From Clostridium cibarium (GTDB lineage Bacteria > Bacillota > Clostridia > Clostridiales > Clostridiaceae), in contig NZ_JACSRA010000009.1 of NCBI RefSeq assembly GCF_014836335.1, forward strand, positions 1 through 64,000: 64,000 nucleotides of DNA. The letters run 5' to 3'. The stretch's first letter is position 1; every line of letters begins with the position of its first letter. This document shows positions 46,706-56,671 of this stretch, piece after piece. A model generated the notes under the pieces. That model was not told where the DNA came from, made no database searches, and worked only from the letters and a program-made list of their open reading frames with translations. Made by a program: the position numbers and the translations under genes.

Positions 46706-47890
46706 TTAACCTACCTTATGTTTACTGACATAGATATTATCAAATCGCTTAGTTCTAAGTAAAATTAAAAGCGCCACTATAAATGCAGTAGCACATATCA
46801 TGAATATCATATAGCTATTACCATATTCATATACAACGCCAAAAATATATCCGAAGAAAGCTTTACCTATGGATGTAGATGCATTAAATAAAGTAATTGC
46901 AGTACCCAACATTGCTGTATTAACAGAATTTCTAATATAAGTTAGACTACCAACTGTAGAAATCGAAACTCCTAAACAATGAAAAATACTTGCTGCTAAG
47001 AATGCATAGGAATTGCTAGTTACTGAGTAGATTCCAAATCTTAATATCATTGAAAGTACAACTAAAATATAATATTTTTTAAATCCTATTTTTTTAATTA
47101 TCTTAATAGCTATCATTAGGAATACTACTTCAGGCAACACTGTGATAAAAGTCATCCAGCTGATTAAAGATTCAGAACCTCCTAAGGTAGATACTAAATG
47201 ATTTCCCGCATAATTAGTTGAAGAATCAACAATCACTGTTGTTAATATAGTAATCCCTAAAATAAATCTGTAATTTTTATTAGTTATTAATTCTTTGAGG
47301 TTTCCTTGTTTTACTTTATCCTCTTTATTTTTGTCTTCTCTTGAATTCTTAGGGAAACTAAAGGTAATTGGCAACGCGATAATTAATAGCCAAGCATAGC
47401 TAATAAATAGTGGTCCGTCTAACCCAATCTTATCTGCCAAAAAGCCAACAATCATACTAGATAACATATATCCTAAAGATCCCATCGCCCTAATAGAACC
47501 ATAATTACCACCAATCTTGTGACAGTAGCTAGTAGCTAAAGTATCTGACATTGGTGTGGTACCTAACCGTAACATCTCTAATCCTATTGCACATAAAATT
47601 ATTTCTAAGTAGGTTGATGCATTGTAATATAAAACAACCATTACTAATGCGCCACCAAGAGAAATTTTTAATAAAGCATTATACCCTTTAGTCTTATCTC
47701 CAATTATCCCCCATATAGGAGTAACGCAAAATCCAAATATTAAACTTAACGCTGTAATTACTCCAATTTGAGACCCACTTAACTTAGCACTTTTCTCTAA
47801 ATATACATTTATATATGGCATAAATGACCCTATTGCTCCATAATATATTAGATAAAATAGCTTAAATTTAAAACTGTAGCTATCTTTCAT
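46706..47890 (-). CDS. MFS transporter (MFS_1-like / LacY-type oligosaccharide or nucleoside symporter group)
   Basis: 394 residues, 12 membrane helices in two sets of six with a charged central loop (PKNSREDKNKEDKVKQGN). N-terminus FYLIYYGAIGSFMPYINVYL and the GLSxSQIGxI-like SGSQIGVITALSLIFGFCVT and WGIIGDKTKG motif A are those of the PPP/LacY-like branch. SD AGGAG. Precedes the mutarotase gene. Substrate unknown. Confidence 0.88.
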   Translation of the reverse strand: MKDSYSFKFKLFYLIYYGAIGSFMPYINVYLEKSAKLSGSQIGVITALSLIFGFCVTPIWGIIGDKTKGYNALLKISLGGALVMVVLYYNASTYLEIILCAIGLEMLRLGTTPMSDTLATSYCHKIGGNYGSIRAMGSLGYMLSSMIVGFLADKIGLDGPLFISYAWLLIIALPITFSFPKNSREDKNKEDKVKQGNLKELITNKNYRFILGITILTTVIVDSSTNYAGNHLVSTLGGSESLISWMTFITVLPEVVFLMIAIKIIKKIGFKKYYILVVLSMILRFGIYSVTSNSYAFLAASIFHCLGVSISTVGSLTYIRNSVNTAMLGTAITLFNASTSIGKAFFGYIFGVVYEYGNSYMIFMICATAFIVALLILLRTKRFDNIYVSKHKVG

Positions 47891-48094
47891 TATTTTTACT
47901 CCTTTTATTTAATTTAATAGTCCCACTGACCATAACATCATATCACCTTATTTAATATCATGTCTAGCTAAGTGGGGCCTATTTTATGTACTCCATTAAT
48001 CTGTAAAAATACAACTTTCTAATCTATTTATGCCACATAGTTGTATGTTAATTTTCCTTACTAAGTAAATGATATGCTTTATTTAATCATAATA
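47891..48094 (-). other. 5' region of the MFS transporter gene
   Basis: Contains an imperfect long-range inverted repeat (TAGTCCCACT near 47929-47938 and AGTGGGGCCTA near 47973-47983). It could be a leader hairpin or a regulator site; it fits no riboswitch class I know. Confidence 0.35.
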
Positions 48095-48138
48095 AAAGAG
48101 AGATTTTTTCCTATTCTATAGGAAAAAATTCTCTCTTT
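48095..48138 (-). terminator. Terminator of pyruvate carboxylase
   Basis: AAAGAGAGA and TCTCTCTTT outer arms with inner TTTTTTCCTA/TAGGAAAAAA, a long stem with one bulge, followed on the minus strand by TTTATTATG. Confidence 0.88.
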
Positions 48139-48158
48139 ATCTATAAGATTATTTATTT

Positions 48159-51100
48159 TTACTCTAAAATCATCAAAGCCTGCCCTGTTTTTACTTGTTG
48201 ACCTTCTTTTATAAGTAACTTTTTAACAGTTCCTGGGACAGAACTATTTATTATTGTTTCCATTTTCATAGCCTCAACAACTATAACATTTTGATTTTCC
48301 TCTACCTTATCCCCTTCTTTAACCAGCACATTTACAACAGTACCTGGAATACTTGATCCTATTTCATACTTATTATTTGGATCTGCCATTGGAACCTCAA
48401 TAGTTTCTGACTTAACTGCACTTAACTTATCTTGAATCTTAATTTCTTTTCTATTACCATTGATTTCAAATTCAACATTTCTCTTTCCTTCACTATCAAG
48501 TTTTCCTATTTCAAGTAGCTTAATAATAAGTACTTTTCCTTCAGCTACCTCAACTTCACATGTTTCTCCTTCTTTTAACCCGTGGAAGAAAATATCACTA
48601 CCCATCCTTTTTAGGTTTTCATATTCATTAACATTTTTCAAATATTCTTCAAAAACATCTGGATAAAGTGCATAACTTAAGATTTCCTTCATAGAAGAAT
48701 TTATTTCATATTTTTCATCTAAATATTTTTTTATTCTTTCAAAATCTTCTGATGGAAGAAGTTCTCCTGGTCTACAAGTTATTGGCTCTTCATTTTTAAG
48801 CACCAACTTTTGTAGATCTTTTGGAAAACCACCCATAGGTTGCCCCATCATACCTTTAAAATAAGCTGTAACAGAATCTGGGAAAGCCATGCCCTTTCCT
48901 TTTTCAACGATATTTTCAGGTGTTAAATCATTTTTTACCATAAATATTGCCATATCTCCTACCATCTTTGAAGAAGGAGTAACTTTAACAATATCTCCAA
49001 CCATACCATTTACTTTTCTGTACATCTCTTTTATTTCATTAAATCTATGCCCAAGTCCAAAACTTTCAACTTGTGGCTTTAAGTTTGAATACTGTCCCCC
49101 TGGTATTTCATACTTGTATATTTCAGCACTACCTGACTTCAAATCAGATTCAAACTGTTCATATACAGGTCTAACCGCACTCCAATAATCTGATATCTTT
49201 TGAATACCTTCTAAATTAATTTCTGTATCTCTATTTGTATTCTTCAAAGCTGCAACTACAGAATTTAATGCAGGCTGACTTGTTAATCCTGACATACTGT
49301 TAAAGGCTGTATCCACTATATCAACACCTGCTTCAGCAGCCATTAATACTGTAGCCACGCCATTTCCTGTTGTATCATGAGTATGAAGATGAATAGGCAT
49401 TGAAACTTCTTCTTTTAAAGCTTTAATTAACTTAAATGCTGCATAAGGCTTTAATAAAGCCGACATATCCTTTATTGCAAGTATATGAGCTCCAGTTTTC
49501 TCAATTTCCTTTGCCATCTTAACATAGTAATCTAAATTATACTTATCTTTTTTATTATCTAAAATATCTCCAGTATAACATATACAAGCTTCTGCTATCT
49601 TACCATTTTTGATGACTTCATCAATTGCAACTTCCATTCCCTTTATCCAGTTTAAAGAATCAAATATTCTAAATACATCTATACCTGAATTAGCTGACTC
49701 CTTAATAAATTCTCTAATAACGTTATCTGGATAATTCTTATATCCAACTCCATTTGCTCCTCTAATTAACATTTGGAATAATACATTAGGAATTCTTTTT
49801 CTAAGCTCTGTAAGCCTTTCCCAAGGATTTTCCTTTAAGAATCTATAAGCTACATCAAAGGTAGCTCCTCCCCACATTTCATATGAAAATAAATCCTTTC
49901 CATGTAATGCTGAAGCCTCTGCAATTTTAATCATATCTGTACTTCTAACCCTTGTAGCCATTAACGATTGATGAGCATCTCTCATTGTTGTATCTGTAAG
50001 AAGTAACTTATTTTGTTCCTTTATCCACTTTACAACTCCATCAGGACCTTCTGAATCTAATATTTGCTTAGTTCCAATTAAAGGTTCGGTTAATTGTATT
50101 TTTGGCACTTTAGGAACGTCAAAATCCTTCTTAACACCTAAAGTTTCATTTACAACCTTGTTTCCAATATATTTAAGTACTGTTAATTCACTATCTATCT
50201 TTGGTGTTGTTAAAAATAATTCTGGATTATCTGCTATAAAGTTTGTATCACATTGGCCACTTAAAAATGTAGGATGATTTAATACATTAATTACAAAGTC
50301 TACATTTGTTTTTACTCCATTTATAACAAATTCCTGAATTGCACGAATAGCTTTTCTTGCAGCATCATTAAATGTTCTTGAATAAGCTGATGTTTTAACT
50401 AATAAGCTATCATAATATGGACTAATAATTGCACCTGTAAAGCCATTTCCACCATCTAACCTGACTCCAAATCCTGAACCTGTTATGTATTCTTCAATTT
50501 TTCCTGTATCTGGTGCAAAATTGTTAGCTGGATCTTCTGTTGTTACTCTACACTGTATTGCATATCCTCTTGTTTTTATATCATCTTGGCTAAATAATCC
50601 TATTTCATCAGATTTTAAACCATAACCTTCTGCTATTAATATTTGACTTTGTACAAGGTCAACCCCAGTGACTAATTCTGTTATGGTATGTTCAACTTGT
50701 ATTCTTGGATTCATCTCTATAAAGTAGTGATTACCATGCATATCTACTAAGAACTCTAATGTACCTGCACTTCTATATTTAACGTGTTTTGCAATTTTTA
50801 ATGCATCTTCACATATTTCTTTTCTTTTTTCATCAGAAATAGCAAAAGCTGGTGTAAATTCTATTACCTTTTGATGTCTTCTTTGAATAGAACAATCTCT
50901 TTCATATAGGTGAACTATATCACCATTTTTATCTCCTAAAACTTGAACTTCTATATGCTTTGGTTTTTCAATATATTTTTCTATAAATATATCATCTATT
51001 CCAAAAGCTTTTTTAGCTTCATTTTTTGCACTATTGAAAGATTCTAATAAATCTTCTTCTTTTCTTACGATTCTCATACCTCTGCCGCCACCACCAGCAG

Positions 51101-51587
51101 CAGCCTTTAACATTACTGGATATCCACAGAAGTTTGCATATTTTAATGCTTCTTCTTCAGTATTTATAGGCTTTTCAACTCCTGGTATAGTTGGAACTCC
51201 AACTTCTTTGGAAACTAGCTTTGATTTTATTTTATCCCCAATCATTTCTATCATTTCGCCAGTAGGTCCAATAAACTCAATACCTGCTTCTTCACACTTT
51301 CGTGCAAATTCAGGATTTTCAGATAAGAATCCATACCCTGGATGAATTGCATCTACACCCTTTTTTAATGCAACTGCAATAATCTCATCAATATTCAAAT
51401 ATGCTTCAATAGGTCCTTTGTTTTTGCCAATTTCATATGCCTCATCTGCTTTTGTTCTAAATAAAGCATACTTATCCTCCTTTGAGTAAATTGCAACTGT
51501 CCTTATTCCAAGCTCTTTACAAGCTCTAAATATTCTAATAGCAATTTCTCCTCTATTAGCAACTAAAACTCTTTTAAATTTTTTCAA
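48159..51587 (-). CDS. pyc: Pyruvate carboxylase
   Basis: 1142 residues, full length. Carboxylates pyruvate to oxaloacetate using bicarbonate, ATP and biotin; anaplerosis. Biotin carboxylase domain ~1-450 (VANRGEIAIRIFRACKEL, GGGGRGMR ATP-grasp loop, EMNPRIQVEHTITE), carboxyltransferase ~530-1000 (DTTMRDAHQSLMATRVR, LHTHDTTGNGV, metal ligands), biotin carrier at the C-terminus with VEAMKMET. Monocistronic: own terminator and own promoter region with a pair of direct repeats. Confidence 0.98.
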   Translation of the reverse strand: MKKFKRVLVANRGEIAIRIFRACKELGIRTVAIYSKEDKYALFRTKADEAYEIGKNKGPIEAYLNIDEIIAVALKKGVDAIHPGYGFLSENPEFARKCEEAGIEFIGPTGEMIEMIGDKIKSKLVSKEVGVPTIPGVEKPINTEEEALKYANFCGYPVMLKAAAGGGGRGMRIVRKEEDLLESFNSAKNEAKKAFGIDDIFIEKYIEKPKHIEVQVLGDKNGDIVHLYERDCSIQRRHQKVIEFTPAFAISDEKRKEICEDALKIAKHVKYRSAGTLEFLVDMHGNHYFIEMNPRIQVEHTITELVTGVDLVQSQILIAEGYGLKSDEIGLFSQDDIKTRGYAIQCRVTTEDPANNFAPDTGKIEEYITGSGFGVRLDGGNGFTGAIISPYYDSLLVKTSAYSRTFNDAARKAIRAIQEFVINGVKTNVDFVINVLNHPTFLSGQCDTNFIADNPELFLTTPKIDSELTVLKYIGNKVVNETLGVKKDFDVPKVPKIQLTEPLIGTKQILDSEGPDGVVKWIKEQNKLLLTDTTMRDAHQSLMATRVRSTDMIKIAEASALHGKDLFSYEMWGGATFDVAYRFLKENPWERLTELRKRIPNVLFQMLIRGANGVGYKNYPDNVIREFIKESANSGIDVFRIFDSLNWIKGMEVAIDEVIKNGKIAEACICYTGDILDNKKDKYNLDYYVKMAKEIEKTGAHILAIKDMSALLKPYAAFKLIKALKEEVSMPIHLHTHDTTGNGVATVLMAAEAGVDIVDTAFNSMSGLTSQPALNSVVAALKNTNRDTEINLEGIQKISDYWSAVRPVYEQFESDLKSGSAEIYKYEIPGGQYSNLKPQVESFGLGHRFNEIKEMYRKVNGMVGDIVKVTPSSKMVGDMAIFMVKNDLTPENIVEKGKGMAFPDSVTAYFKGMMGQPMGGFPKDLQKLVLKNEEPITCRPGELLPSEDFERIKKYLDEKYEINSSMKEILSYALYPDVFEEYLKNVNEYENLKRMGSDIFFHGLKEGETCEVEVAEGKVLIIKLLEIGKLDSEGKRNVEFEINGNRKEIKIQDKLSAVKSETIEVPMADPNNKYEIGSSIPGTVVNVLVKEGDKVEENQNVIVVEAMKMETIINSSVPGTVKKLLIKEGQQVKTGQALMILE

Positions 51588-51679
51588 GATTGTGCCCCCT
51601 TCTTCATTCGGTGTTTTTTACTCATATTATTATACCATTAGATATAATATTGAATACAGTATTTTTCAATATATTTTGC

Positions 51680-51716
51680 TGAAAATTGCAATTTAATTAT
51701 AATGAAAATTGCAATT
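51680..51716 (-). promoter_or_regulatory. Paired 14-bp direct repeats around the pyc -10 box
   Basis: TGAAAATTGCAATT (plus-strand reading) at 51680-51693 and 51703-51716, identical, period 23 bp. A TATAAT box on the minus strand (51696-51701) lies between them, so a bound protein would cover the promoter. Confidence 0.6.
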
Positions 51717-51797
51717 ATTAGCGAAATCATTAGATTTATATCAATATAATGCATACTTTTCTACTTTTAACAACTCAAAATCTTTATAATCTAGTGA

Positions 51798-51827
51798 AAA
51801 AAAGGAACTTGAATCCAAGTCCCTTTT
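51798..51827 (-). terminator. Terminator of the amino acid permease gene
   Basis: AAAAGGGACTTG and CAAGTTCCTTTT form a 12-bp stem (one G-T pair) with loop GATT on the minus strand, then TTT. Confidence 0.88.
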
Positions 51828-51867
51828 CAAAATACTTATTCTTTAAATATATCTTCTAATTTTATTT

Positions 51868-53283
51868 TTAGCTAGCTTCGCTTACTTCTTCATCATCCGC
51901 AATTTCTTTATTTTCATTTTTAGCCAGTCCAAATCCATAGTAACAACAAACTAAAATTAATAACCATACTGGTCCAACAATAACTGCTATTAAAGTATCT
52001 GGACTAAAACACATAACCACTAATACAAAAAATAAGAAAGCCATACTTATATAATTAGTTAGTGGATATAATGGCATTGGAAATTTTAATTTAGATACTT
52101 GCTCTTTATTAAGCTTCTTTCTAAATTTCATCTGTGCTAATAGAATTATAAACCATACAAAGATTCCTGCAAAAGTTGCAACACTTGTAACATATGAAAA
52201 TACTTTACCTGGAACAACATAGTTAAGGAAAACTCCTATAAGCATACAAAATGATGAAACCAAAATTCCGTTCTTAGGAACTTGAGCTTTGCTAAGTTCT
52301 CCAAACATCTTAGGCGCTAAACCTTCACGAGATAAGTTATAAAGCATACGACCTGTTGTGAATATTCCACTATTACAAGCTGACAATGCAGCAGTTAATA
52401 CAACAAAGTTAATAATTCCAGCTGCAGCGCTAATTCCAAGATTACTAAATATTAAAACAAATGGACTTCCAATTGTTCCTATCTTGTCCCATGGATAAAT
52501 AGACATCATAACAGCTAATGCTCCTACATAGAATATCATAATTCTCCAGAAAACCTTGTTTATAGCAGATGGTATAGTTTTATCTGGATTTTTTGCTTCA
52601 CCTGCTGTAACACCAATAAGTTCAATCCCAACAAAAGCAAAAGCTACCATAGCTAATGCGCTAATAGGTCCACTAAATCCATTTGGAAAGAAACCTCCAT
52701 TAGACCAAAGGTTTGAAATTCCTGTAGCAACACCACCATTACCAAATCCAGTTGTAATCATTACTACTCCTACAACTATCATTGCAATAATGGTTACAAC
52801 TTTTATAAGTGCAAACCAAAATTCAAATTCTCCAAAAGCTTTTACTGCAACTAAATTTACAAGTGTCATACAAATAACAGCTCCAAGGGCTGATAGCCAT
52901 TGTGGAATAGATGGAAACCAAAAGTTAATGTAAACACCTACTGCAGTAACTTCTGCCATACAAGTTACAATCCACATAAACCAATAAGTCCATCCTGTTA
53001 AATATCCAGCAAGAGGAGATATGTAGTCATTTGCATATGAACTAAAAGAACCAGCTACTGGTTTTTCTACTGCAACTTCTCCAAGGGCACGCATTATGAA
53101 AAACAATATAGCTCCAGCAACTATGTATGTTAACAACAAAGCTGGTCCCGCTTTATTTATAGCACCTGCAGATCCTAAAAACAATCCTACTCCAATGGCC
53201 CCTCCTATGGCCATTAATTGAATATGCCTTTCTTCTAAACCTCTATGCAATTCTTCATTTTCTACTTGTTTTTCTTCTTTCAT
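51868..53283 (-). CDS. Amino acid permease, APC family (AAT/GabP-ProY branch)
   Basis: 471 residues from ATG 53283 (SD GGGAG). Twelve membrane helices; N-terminal ELHRGLEERHIQLMAIGGAI and GVGLFLGSAGAINKAGPA are the amino acid transporter signature of this branch, with VAFAFVGIELIGVTAGEAKN and NSGIFTTGRMLYNLSREG later. Imports amino acids with protons; branch members take GABA, proline, aromatic, Lys or His, which I cannot tell apart here. Monocistronic. Confidence 0.92.
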   Translation of the reverse strand: MKEEKQVENEELHRGLEERHIQLMAIGGAIGVGLFLGSAGAINKAGPALLLTYIVAGAILFFIMRALGEVAVEKPVAGSFSSYANDYISPLAGYLTGWTYWFMWIVTCMAEVTAVGVYINFWFPSIPQWLSALGAVICMTLVNLVAVKAFGEFEFWFALIKVVTIIAMIVVGVVMITTGFGNGGVATGISNLWSNGGFFPNGFSGPISALAMVAFAFVGIELIGVTAGEAKNPDKTIPSAINKVFWRIMIFYVGALAVMMSIYPWDKIGTIGSPFVLIFSNLGISAAAGIINFVVLTAALSACNSGIFTTGRMLYNLSREGLAPKMFGELSKAQVPKNGILVSSFCMLIGVFLNYVVPGKVFSYVTSVATFAGIFVWFIILLAQMKFRKKLNKEQVSKLKFPMPLYPLTNYISMAFLFFVLVVMCFSPDTLIAVIVGPVWLLILVCCYYGFGLAKNENKEIADDEEVSEAS

Positions 53284-53412
53284 AGTATATACTCCCAAAA
53301 TTTATTTCTTCAAATTAAAATTGTAATGTGAATATTGTATCACTCTTAGGAAATAACTACAATTAACATGATATGTTTTAAACATATCTAATAATAAAAT
53401 TCTTTTACCCTT

Positions 53413-53682
53413 TTAACCAAAAAAAGGTACTTTGTTATATTCAAACCAATGGATTAGCAAATTTGCATTTTCAACGATTTCGATTTTCATTTTTGCAGTC
53501 TTTTCCCCATAAACAATAAAAATATTTTTCCCACACTTATCTATCTTTTTAGGATTTAAAATAACTTGTTTTAACATCTCCTCTGTAAAATGGGCCCTTC
53601 TAACATCCCTTGTTGCCCTTTCAGTATACCTTATAGGATTTTCCACTGTTGGCTTTACTAATTCTTTAAATTCATTAATCAT
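53413..53682 (-). CDS. Small DUF4258-like hypothetical protein
   Basis: 89 residues from ATG 53682 with GGAGG 11 bases upstream; a longer in-frame extension to 53793 is Lys/Cys-rich and unlikely. Core RYTERATRDVRRAHFTEEML, KQVILNPKKIDKCGKNIFIV. The order (helix, variable loop, three strands) recalls DUF4258/RelE-like small proteins, but no antitoxin-like partner is adjacent. Function unknown. Confidence 0.55.
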   Translation of the reverse strand: MINEFKELVKPTVENPIRYTERATRDVRRAHFTEEMLKQVILNPKKIDKCGKNIFIVYGEKTAKMKIEIVENANLLIHWFEYNKVPFFG

Positions 53683-53813
53683 GGGTACTGCCACCTCCCT
53701 GCACTTAACTTTTATCATTTTAATTAAATCACCATAAATGTGAAAACATTTGACACATTTGTATTTTTTAAAGATCTTGTGTACTATAAACACACATCAT
53801 ATTGTTTATAAAT

Positions 53814-54796
53814 CTACGTAATTTTCGTTAAAACATCTTTGCCTTGTCCAACCAAGACATTAAGACTTCCATCTTTTTCATAAGGCATTTCAGGAAAATC
53901 AAAAGGATTATATGGTTCTAACCCACTTACTGTTACTTTAATCGGTGGGAAAGTTATCTTTTGGAAGGATGACCTCCATCTTGCGTTCCATATAACTCAA
54001 CCGTAATACCACCACTATGAGATAAACATACGAATCCAACTTTATCTGATAAATAAAATTGCTCTGTATCACTACTTGCCTTTTTAGCCGCATCTTCTTC
54101 TTCCTTATTTTTCTTTAACTGTTCTTCTTGCTTAATATTAGCTAAGTCCTCTTCCAAAGCATATCTGTAAGGCATATATGTTTTTTCTTTTCCTGGTACG
54201 TATAAGGACGCAAAGTATCCAATTAATTCTGTAGGTGCTTTTGTTGCTGCCTTCACATTTCCATCAGTATTATATCCAAAGCTCTTCTTTCCATAATAAA
54301 GAATTCCAAAATGTTCTTCATTCCAGTATTCTATGGAATCCTTAATTGGAAGACCCTTCATCGTCTCAATAAATGGATCTAAAAGTTTTTCTTCGTTATA
54401 ATCTTCATTAACATACCCATCTAAATTTACTATTATCTCATCTGACTTTTTACTATCATAATTTACTATAAATGACTTTATATTTTGAAAATATACTTTC
54501 ATCTCCTTATCTTGTTCTTGTAGAATCTTTACCCCAAACTCATCAAAATCATATTTATCTATTATCTACTTTGGTATATTTATTGGTTTTCTCATAAATT
54601 TAGTTATTACAATTATAAACCAAATTAAATAAAACAGCATACAAGCAAGCAGTATATAAATATTACTGTTCATTTTTCCATACTTACATAAGGTATATAA
54701 TTCATAAAATAAAATCCAATATACCATCATAAATAAGGGATTAATTATAGAAAATAAAAGTATTCTTCTTAGTTTAATTAGCATGTATTTCTTCAT
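53814..54796 (-). pseudogene. Membrane-anchored protein gene with an in-frame TAG and a frameshift
   Basis: The frame starting at ATG 54796 has two membrane helices (FSIINPLFMMVYWILFYELY and IYILLACMLFYLIWFIIVIT), reaches TAG at 54566-54568, and continues in the same frame as IIDKYDFDEFGVKILQEQDK, EMKVYFQNIKSFIVNYD through a Lys/Glu coiled stretch to ..GTQDGGHPSKR and TAA at 53954. The next frame then runs ITFPPIKVTVSGLEPYNPFD ..GQGKDVLTKIT to TAG 53814. The downstream ATG at 54502 has GGAG directly abutting it, too close to be a proper start. So this is one gene of ~330 codons with two lesions. Family not recognised. Confidence 0.7.
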
Positions 54797-55088
54797 CTTT
54801 GCCTCTTCTCAACTATTTTGTTAATATATATAAGCTATACAACAAAATACTATTACTTCACCATTGTTGCCATGAAATAATTTTTCTTCAAAATTAGTCA
54901 TTTAACATGATGCTTTAGTCATAAAAGAGAATAAAGAATATACTTATTCTTATTTGTTTATGATAATTATAATGTCCCTTTCAAAATTACTCATATAATC
55001 TGATAAATCCTTTTGAATTTCACATTTGTATTTATAAGAACTGTAATAATTTTTTCTATTAAAATGCTACAAAATTCAGCATATCAAC
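54797..55088. other. Intergenic region downstream of hxlR
   Basis: AT-rich, with no reading frame or strong hairpin that I could support. Probably holds the promoter of the broken gene at 53814-54796. Confidence 0.4.
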
Positions 55089-55424
55089 TTAGGAAATGCT
55101 TTTTCCCCATTCATTTATAATTTCTAATGCAGGCATAAGCCCCTTGCATTTCTCTGTTAATGAATACTCAACATGAGGAGGAACCTTGTTATATTCTATC
55201 CTTTTTACGAGTCCATGCTGCTCTAAAGACTGTAAAGACCTGGTTAGCATAATGTTAGTTATTCCAGGTATACTTCTTTTAAGTTCATTGTATCTTAGTA
55301 TCTTGTCTGTATATAAATTCCAAATGATTGGAATTCTCCACTTTCCCCCAATAACTTCAAGAGCATCAACAACTGGACATTTGCCATGACATATGTGTAT
55401 TGTTTTTTCTAACTTTTCTTTCAT
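55089..55424 (-). CDS. HxlR-family winged-helix regulator
   Basis: 111 residues. Cys12 and Cys16 (HICHGKCPVVDALEVIGGKW) precede the winged helix; GGKWRIPIIWNLYTDKILRY, NELKRSIPGITNIMLTRSL and LTEKCKGLMPALEIINEW are family signatures. HypR/HxlR-type members sense electrophiles or oxidants through the N-terminal Cys. Divergent from the flavin oxidoreductase gene, which is its likely target. SD GGGGGG. Confidence 0.93.
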   Translation of the reverse strand: MKEKLEKTIHICHGKCPVVDALEVIGGKWRIPIIWNLYTDKILRYNELKRSIPGITNIMLTRSLQSLEQHGLVKRIEYNKVPPHVEYSLTEKCKGLMPALEIINEWGKSIS

Positions 55425-55455
55425 AAAATAATCCCCCCAATTTAAGGCACAAAAA

Positions 55456-55520
55456 TGTGCGTACTTGATATTTTGTTCCTATATAAAATATACTAATACC
55501 ATATCAAATTATAGGTTTAG
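55456..55520. promoter_or_regulatory. hxlR/flavin-oxidoreductase divergent control region
   Basis: GCACA..TGTGC hairpin (about 55447-55460) and TTGATAT..ATATCAA dyad arms (about 55466-55472 and 55502-55508) lie between the two starts; candidate HxlR operators. Confidence 0.45.
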
Positions 55521-55545
55521 TGTAAATCATTAATAAAATGGGAGT

Positions 55546-56610
55546 GTGGAATTTTTGAAAAAGCTATTTTCAGAATTTAGTATTAAAAATGTAAAAATTA
55601 AAAACCGTATTTGTGTACCTCCAATGGTAGTTGGATTTTCTCCTGATGGATATGTAGCACCAGAAAATGTTGAACGTTATAAAAAATTAGCTCAAGGTGG
55701 TGCTGGATTAATAATTCAAGAAGCTACATGTATTAATGCTGATGGAAGATTATCTTCAAAACAACTTGGAATATGGGAAGATGGACAAATTGAAGGATTA
55801 AAAACTATAGTTGATACAGTTCATAAAGAAAACTGTGCTATATTTATTCAAATTCATCATGCAGGAGTTGTTGGAATATCTGAAGCTCCATTATGCCCAA
55901 GTGCCTATGAATATAAAAATCCTTTAAAAACTGTTGTTGGTCGTGAAATGACTATAGAAGATATAAAATCTATACAAAATGACTATATTAAAGCTGCCAG
56001 AAGAGCTTATGAAGCCGGCTATGATGGAATTGAACTTCATGGTTGCCATGGATATTTAATTAGCCAATTCTTAAATAAGAGAGTAAATAAAAGAACTGAT
56101 GCATATGGAAAGAATCCTGAAAACTTTGTAACAGAAATATTAGAAGGAATTAGAAAAGTAACTCCTGAAGAATTTGTTGTAGGAATACGTTTAGGTGGAT
56201 TTGAACCAACAGTTGAAGATGGATTGCATCATGCTAAAGTATTAAAAGCTAATGGCATAGACTTCCTTGACATTTCTTATGGATTCTTTAATGAACTAGA
56301 AATGAATGCGCCTGAAGGATATAAATTCTCTAATGCAGTTTATGCAGCTGAAGAAATTAAGAAAGAAGTTTCTGTTCCAATATTTGCAGTTGATGGTATC
56401 TATTCAGCCGAGAATGCAGAAGATATATTAACTGAAACAAATGTAGATTTAGTGGATATTGGTAGAGGATTCCTTATAAATCCTAATTGGGCAAATGATG
56501 CTAAGGAAAGCAAAGATACTGGTAAGTGTTTAAAATGTGCTAAATGTATGTGGTTTAGCCAATCTAAAGTTTGTGCTGGTAAAGTTGTATTTGAACGAAA
56601 TAATAAATAA
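55546..56610 (+). CDS. NADH:flavin oxidoreductase, old yellow enzyme family
   Basis: 354 residues. TIM-barrel FMN enzyme: LFSEFSIKNVKIKNRICVPP start, QIHHAGV, AARRAYEAGYDGIELHGCHG, YLISQFLNKRVNKRTDAYG, and VDIGRGFLINPNW for phosphate binding. Reduces activated C=C or nitro compounds. C-terminal CLKCAKC..VC looks like a residual iron-sulfur cluster motif of the dienoyl-CoA reductase branch, without its NAD domain. The start is GTG 55546 or, with better SD spacing, TTG 55555. Divergent hxlR suggests induction by electrophiles. Confidence 0.92.
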   Translation: MEFLKKLFSEFSIKNVKIKNRICVPPMVVGFSPDGYVAPENVERYKKLAQGGAGLIIQEATCINADGRLSSKQLGIWEDGQIEGLKTIVDTVHKENCAIFIQIHHAGVVGISEAPLCPSAYEYKNPLKTVVGREMTIEDIKSIQNDYIKAARRAYEAGYDGIELHGCHGYLISQFLNKRVNKRTDAYGKNPENFVTEILEGIRKVTPEEFVVGIRLGGFEPTVEDGLHHAKVLKANGIDFLDISYGFFNELEMNAPEGYKFSNAVYAAEEIKKEVSVPIFAVDGIYSAENAEDILTETNVDLVDIGRGFLINPNWANDAKESKDTGKCLKCAKCMWFSQSKVCAGKVVFERNNK

Positions 56611-56631
56611 TTATAATACTTTTACTTATTA

Positions 56632-56671
56632 GAAAAGCTGATTTCTGTATTAAACAGAATCAGCTTTTTTG
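56632..56671 (+). terminator. Terminator of the flavin oxidoreductase gene
   Basis: AAAAGCTGATTTCTGT and ACAGAATCAGCTTTT (one bulge), then TTTTTT. Confidence 0.92.

Noticed and set aside
47891..48094. Possible riboswitch before the MFS transporter gene
   Set aside because: A long-range inverted repeat exists but no conserved core of any riboswitch class that I know; kept only as an unassigned leader hairpin.
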